DNA from: Pelagimonas sp050633425
GTDB taxonomy: Bacteria > Pseudomonadota > Alphaproteobacteria > Rhodobacterales > Rhodobacteraceae
DNA: 64,000 nucleotides
NCBI RefSeq assembly: GCF_050633425.1
Contig: NZ_JBOEGM010000016.1
Coordinates: 124,001 to 188,000 of the forward strand
Reading direction: 5' to 3'
The position numbers and the translations under genes are program-made. Shown here piece by piece: positions 63,442 through 64,000 of this stretch (the stretch's first letter is position 1; each line of letters starts with the position of its first letter). The notes below the pieces were generated by a model. The model searched no databases and was not told where the DNA came from. It saw only the letters and a list, made by a program, of their open reading frames with translations.

Positions 63442-64000
63442 ATGACCGCTTTCAACGATCTCATGGCCTTCCAACGCGACACAGAGGCTCTTGGGCAAAT
63501 CTCATGGAGATTGGGCTGGGACCAAGAAACCATGATGCCTCATGGGGCCAGTGATCAACGGGCCGATGAATGCGCTGCGATCGAAGGCGTGATTCACCAG
63601 CGTAAAATTGACCCGCGTGTGGGCGATTGGCTTGCCAAGATTGATGACGCCGACTTGGACGAGACGGGAAGGGCGCAAATCCGTCTGATCCGACGCGCCT
63701 ATGAGCGGAGCTCTCGGGTTCCTGAACGGTTGGTCGCGGAATTGGCAAGGATATCCAGCCGGGCACATAAGATTTGGGCGCAAGCGCGTTCAAATGATAA
63801 TTTCTCCGAGTTTTCACCGGTGTTGAAAGAGATTGTCGCCCTGCGTCAAGAAGAGGCGCAGGCCTTGGCGGAGGATGGCGATCTTTATGATGGGCTGTTG
63901 AATGAATACGAGCCGGGCACCAAAGCCAGTGATCTTGAAGCGATGTTTGGGGCTTTGCGCCCGCGTCTTGTGGCCTTGCGTGAGGCGGTTTTGGACAAGC
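63442..64000 (+). CDS. M32-family metallocarboxypeptidase (partial, 5' part)
   Basis: The first 186 codons of a carboxypeptidase Taq-like protein: MTAFNDLMAFQRDTEALGQI, SWRLGWDQETMMPHGASDQR, then helical sequence to the window end. The HEXXH zinc motif lies further downstream, outside the window. It starts directly after the ctaA stop. The enzyme would trim C-terminal residues from peptides in the cytoplasm. Confidence 0.85.
   Translation, partial: MTAFNDLMAFQRDTEALGQISWRLGWDQETMMPHGASDQRADECAAIEGVIHQRKIDPRVGDWLAKIDDADLDETGRAQIRLIRRAYERSSRVPERLVAELARISSRAHKIWAQARSNDNFSEFSPVLKEIVALRQEEAQALAEDGDLYDGLLNEYEPGTKASDLEAMFGALRPRLVALREAVLDK

Overview
The window looks like a chromosomal segment of a marine alphaproteobacterium of the Roseobacter/Rhodobacteraceae type. 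Supporting signs are the rhizobial-style rhamnose ABC operon with RhaU mutarotase, TRAP transport, a ChpT-type histidine phosphotransferase, ribosomal protein L21 with a helix-hairpin-helix tail, the olsB-olsA ornithine-lipid pair, a CtaA heme A synthase and several RTX-type secreted proteins. The assignment is from gene content only.

Layout. 1-5.4 kb: end of an L-rhamnose uptake and kinase operon (rhaS-T-P-Q-U-K) with ATGA overlaps. 5.5-6.7 kb: a broken tautomerase gene and a nitronate monooxygenase-like flavoenzyme. 6.8-9.4 kb: a sodium:alanine symporter and a UspA protein, divergent from an Lrp-type regulator. 9.8-17.4 kb: a probable D-amino-acid uptake and oxidation locus (BASS-type carrier, TRAP permeases and binding protein, DadA-like oxidase) facing a LysR regulator and an Asp/Glu-racemase-family gene.

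17.4-33 kb: a membrane-anchored AraC regulator, two serine beta-lactamase-like hydrolases (the second fused to RTX repeats), a decayed IS5-type transposase, and a 2892-residue RTX protein built from 16 copies of one module. 33-45 kb is rich in decay: a tandem-winged-helix HxlR regulator with a VOC protein and a VOC remnant, an MFS transporter, a multiply frameshifted DUF3137-like gene, a third RTX protein, a seven-PAS hybrid histidine kinase, an OmpR-type response regulator interrupted by an in-frame amber codon, a small exported protein and a second IS5 fragment. A GATAC-type repeat (TTGATACAA) lies upstream of four of these neighbouring genes and may be the binding site of the kinase/regulator pair.

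45-50 kb: a two-gene SWIM zinc finger/DUF6493-like operon with four exact 18-bp tandem repeats upstream, then tRNA-Ser(CGA). 50.4-64 kb is conserved core: DUF2059 protein, rplU-rpmA, two GNATs, obgE-proB-proA, chpT, DUF3553, olsBA, thiE, TfoX-like, trmJ, an SH3b protein, ctaA and the start of an M32 carboxypeptidase.

All family names come from reading the proteins against remembered motifs. No database search was run.
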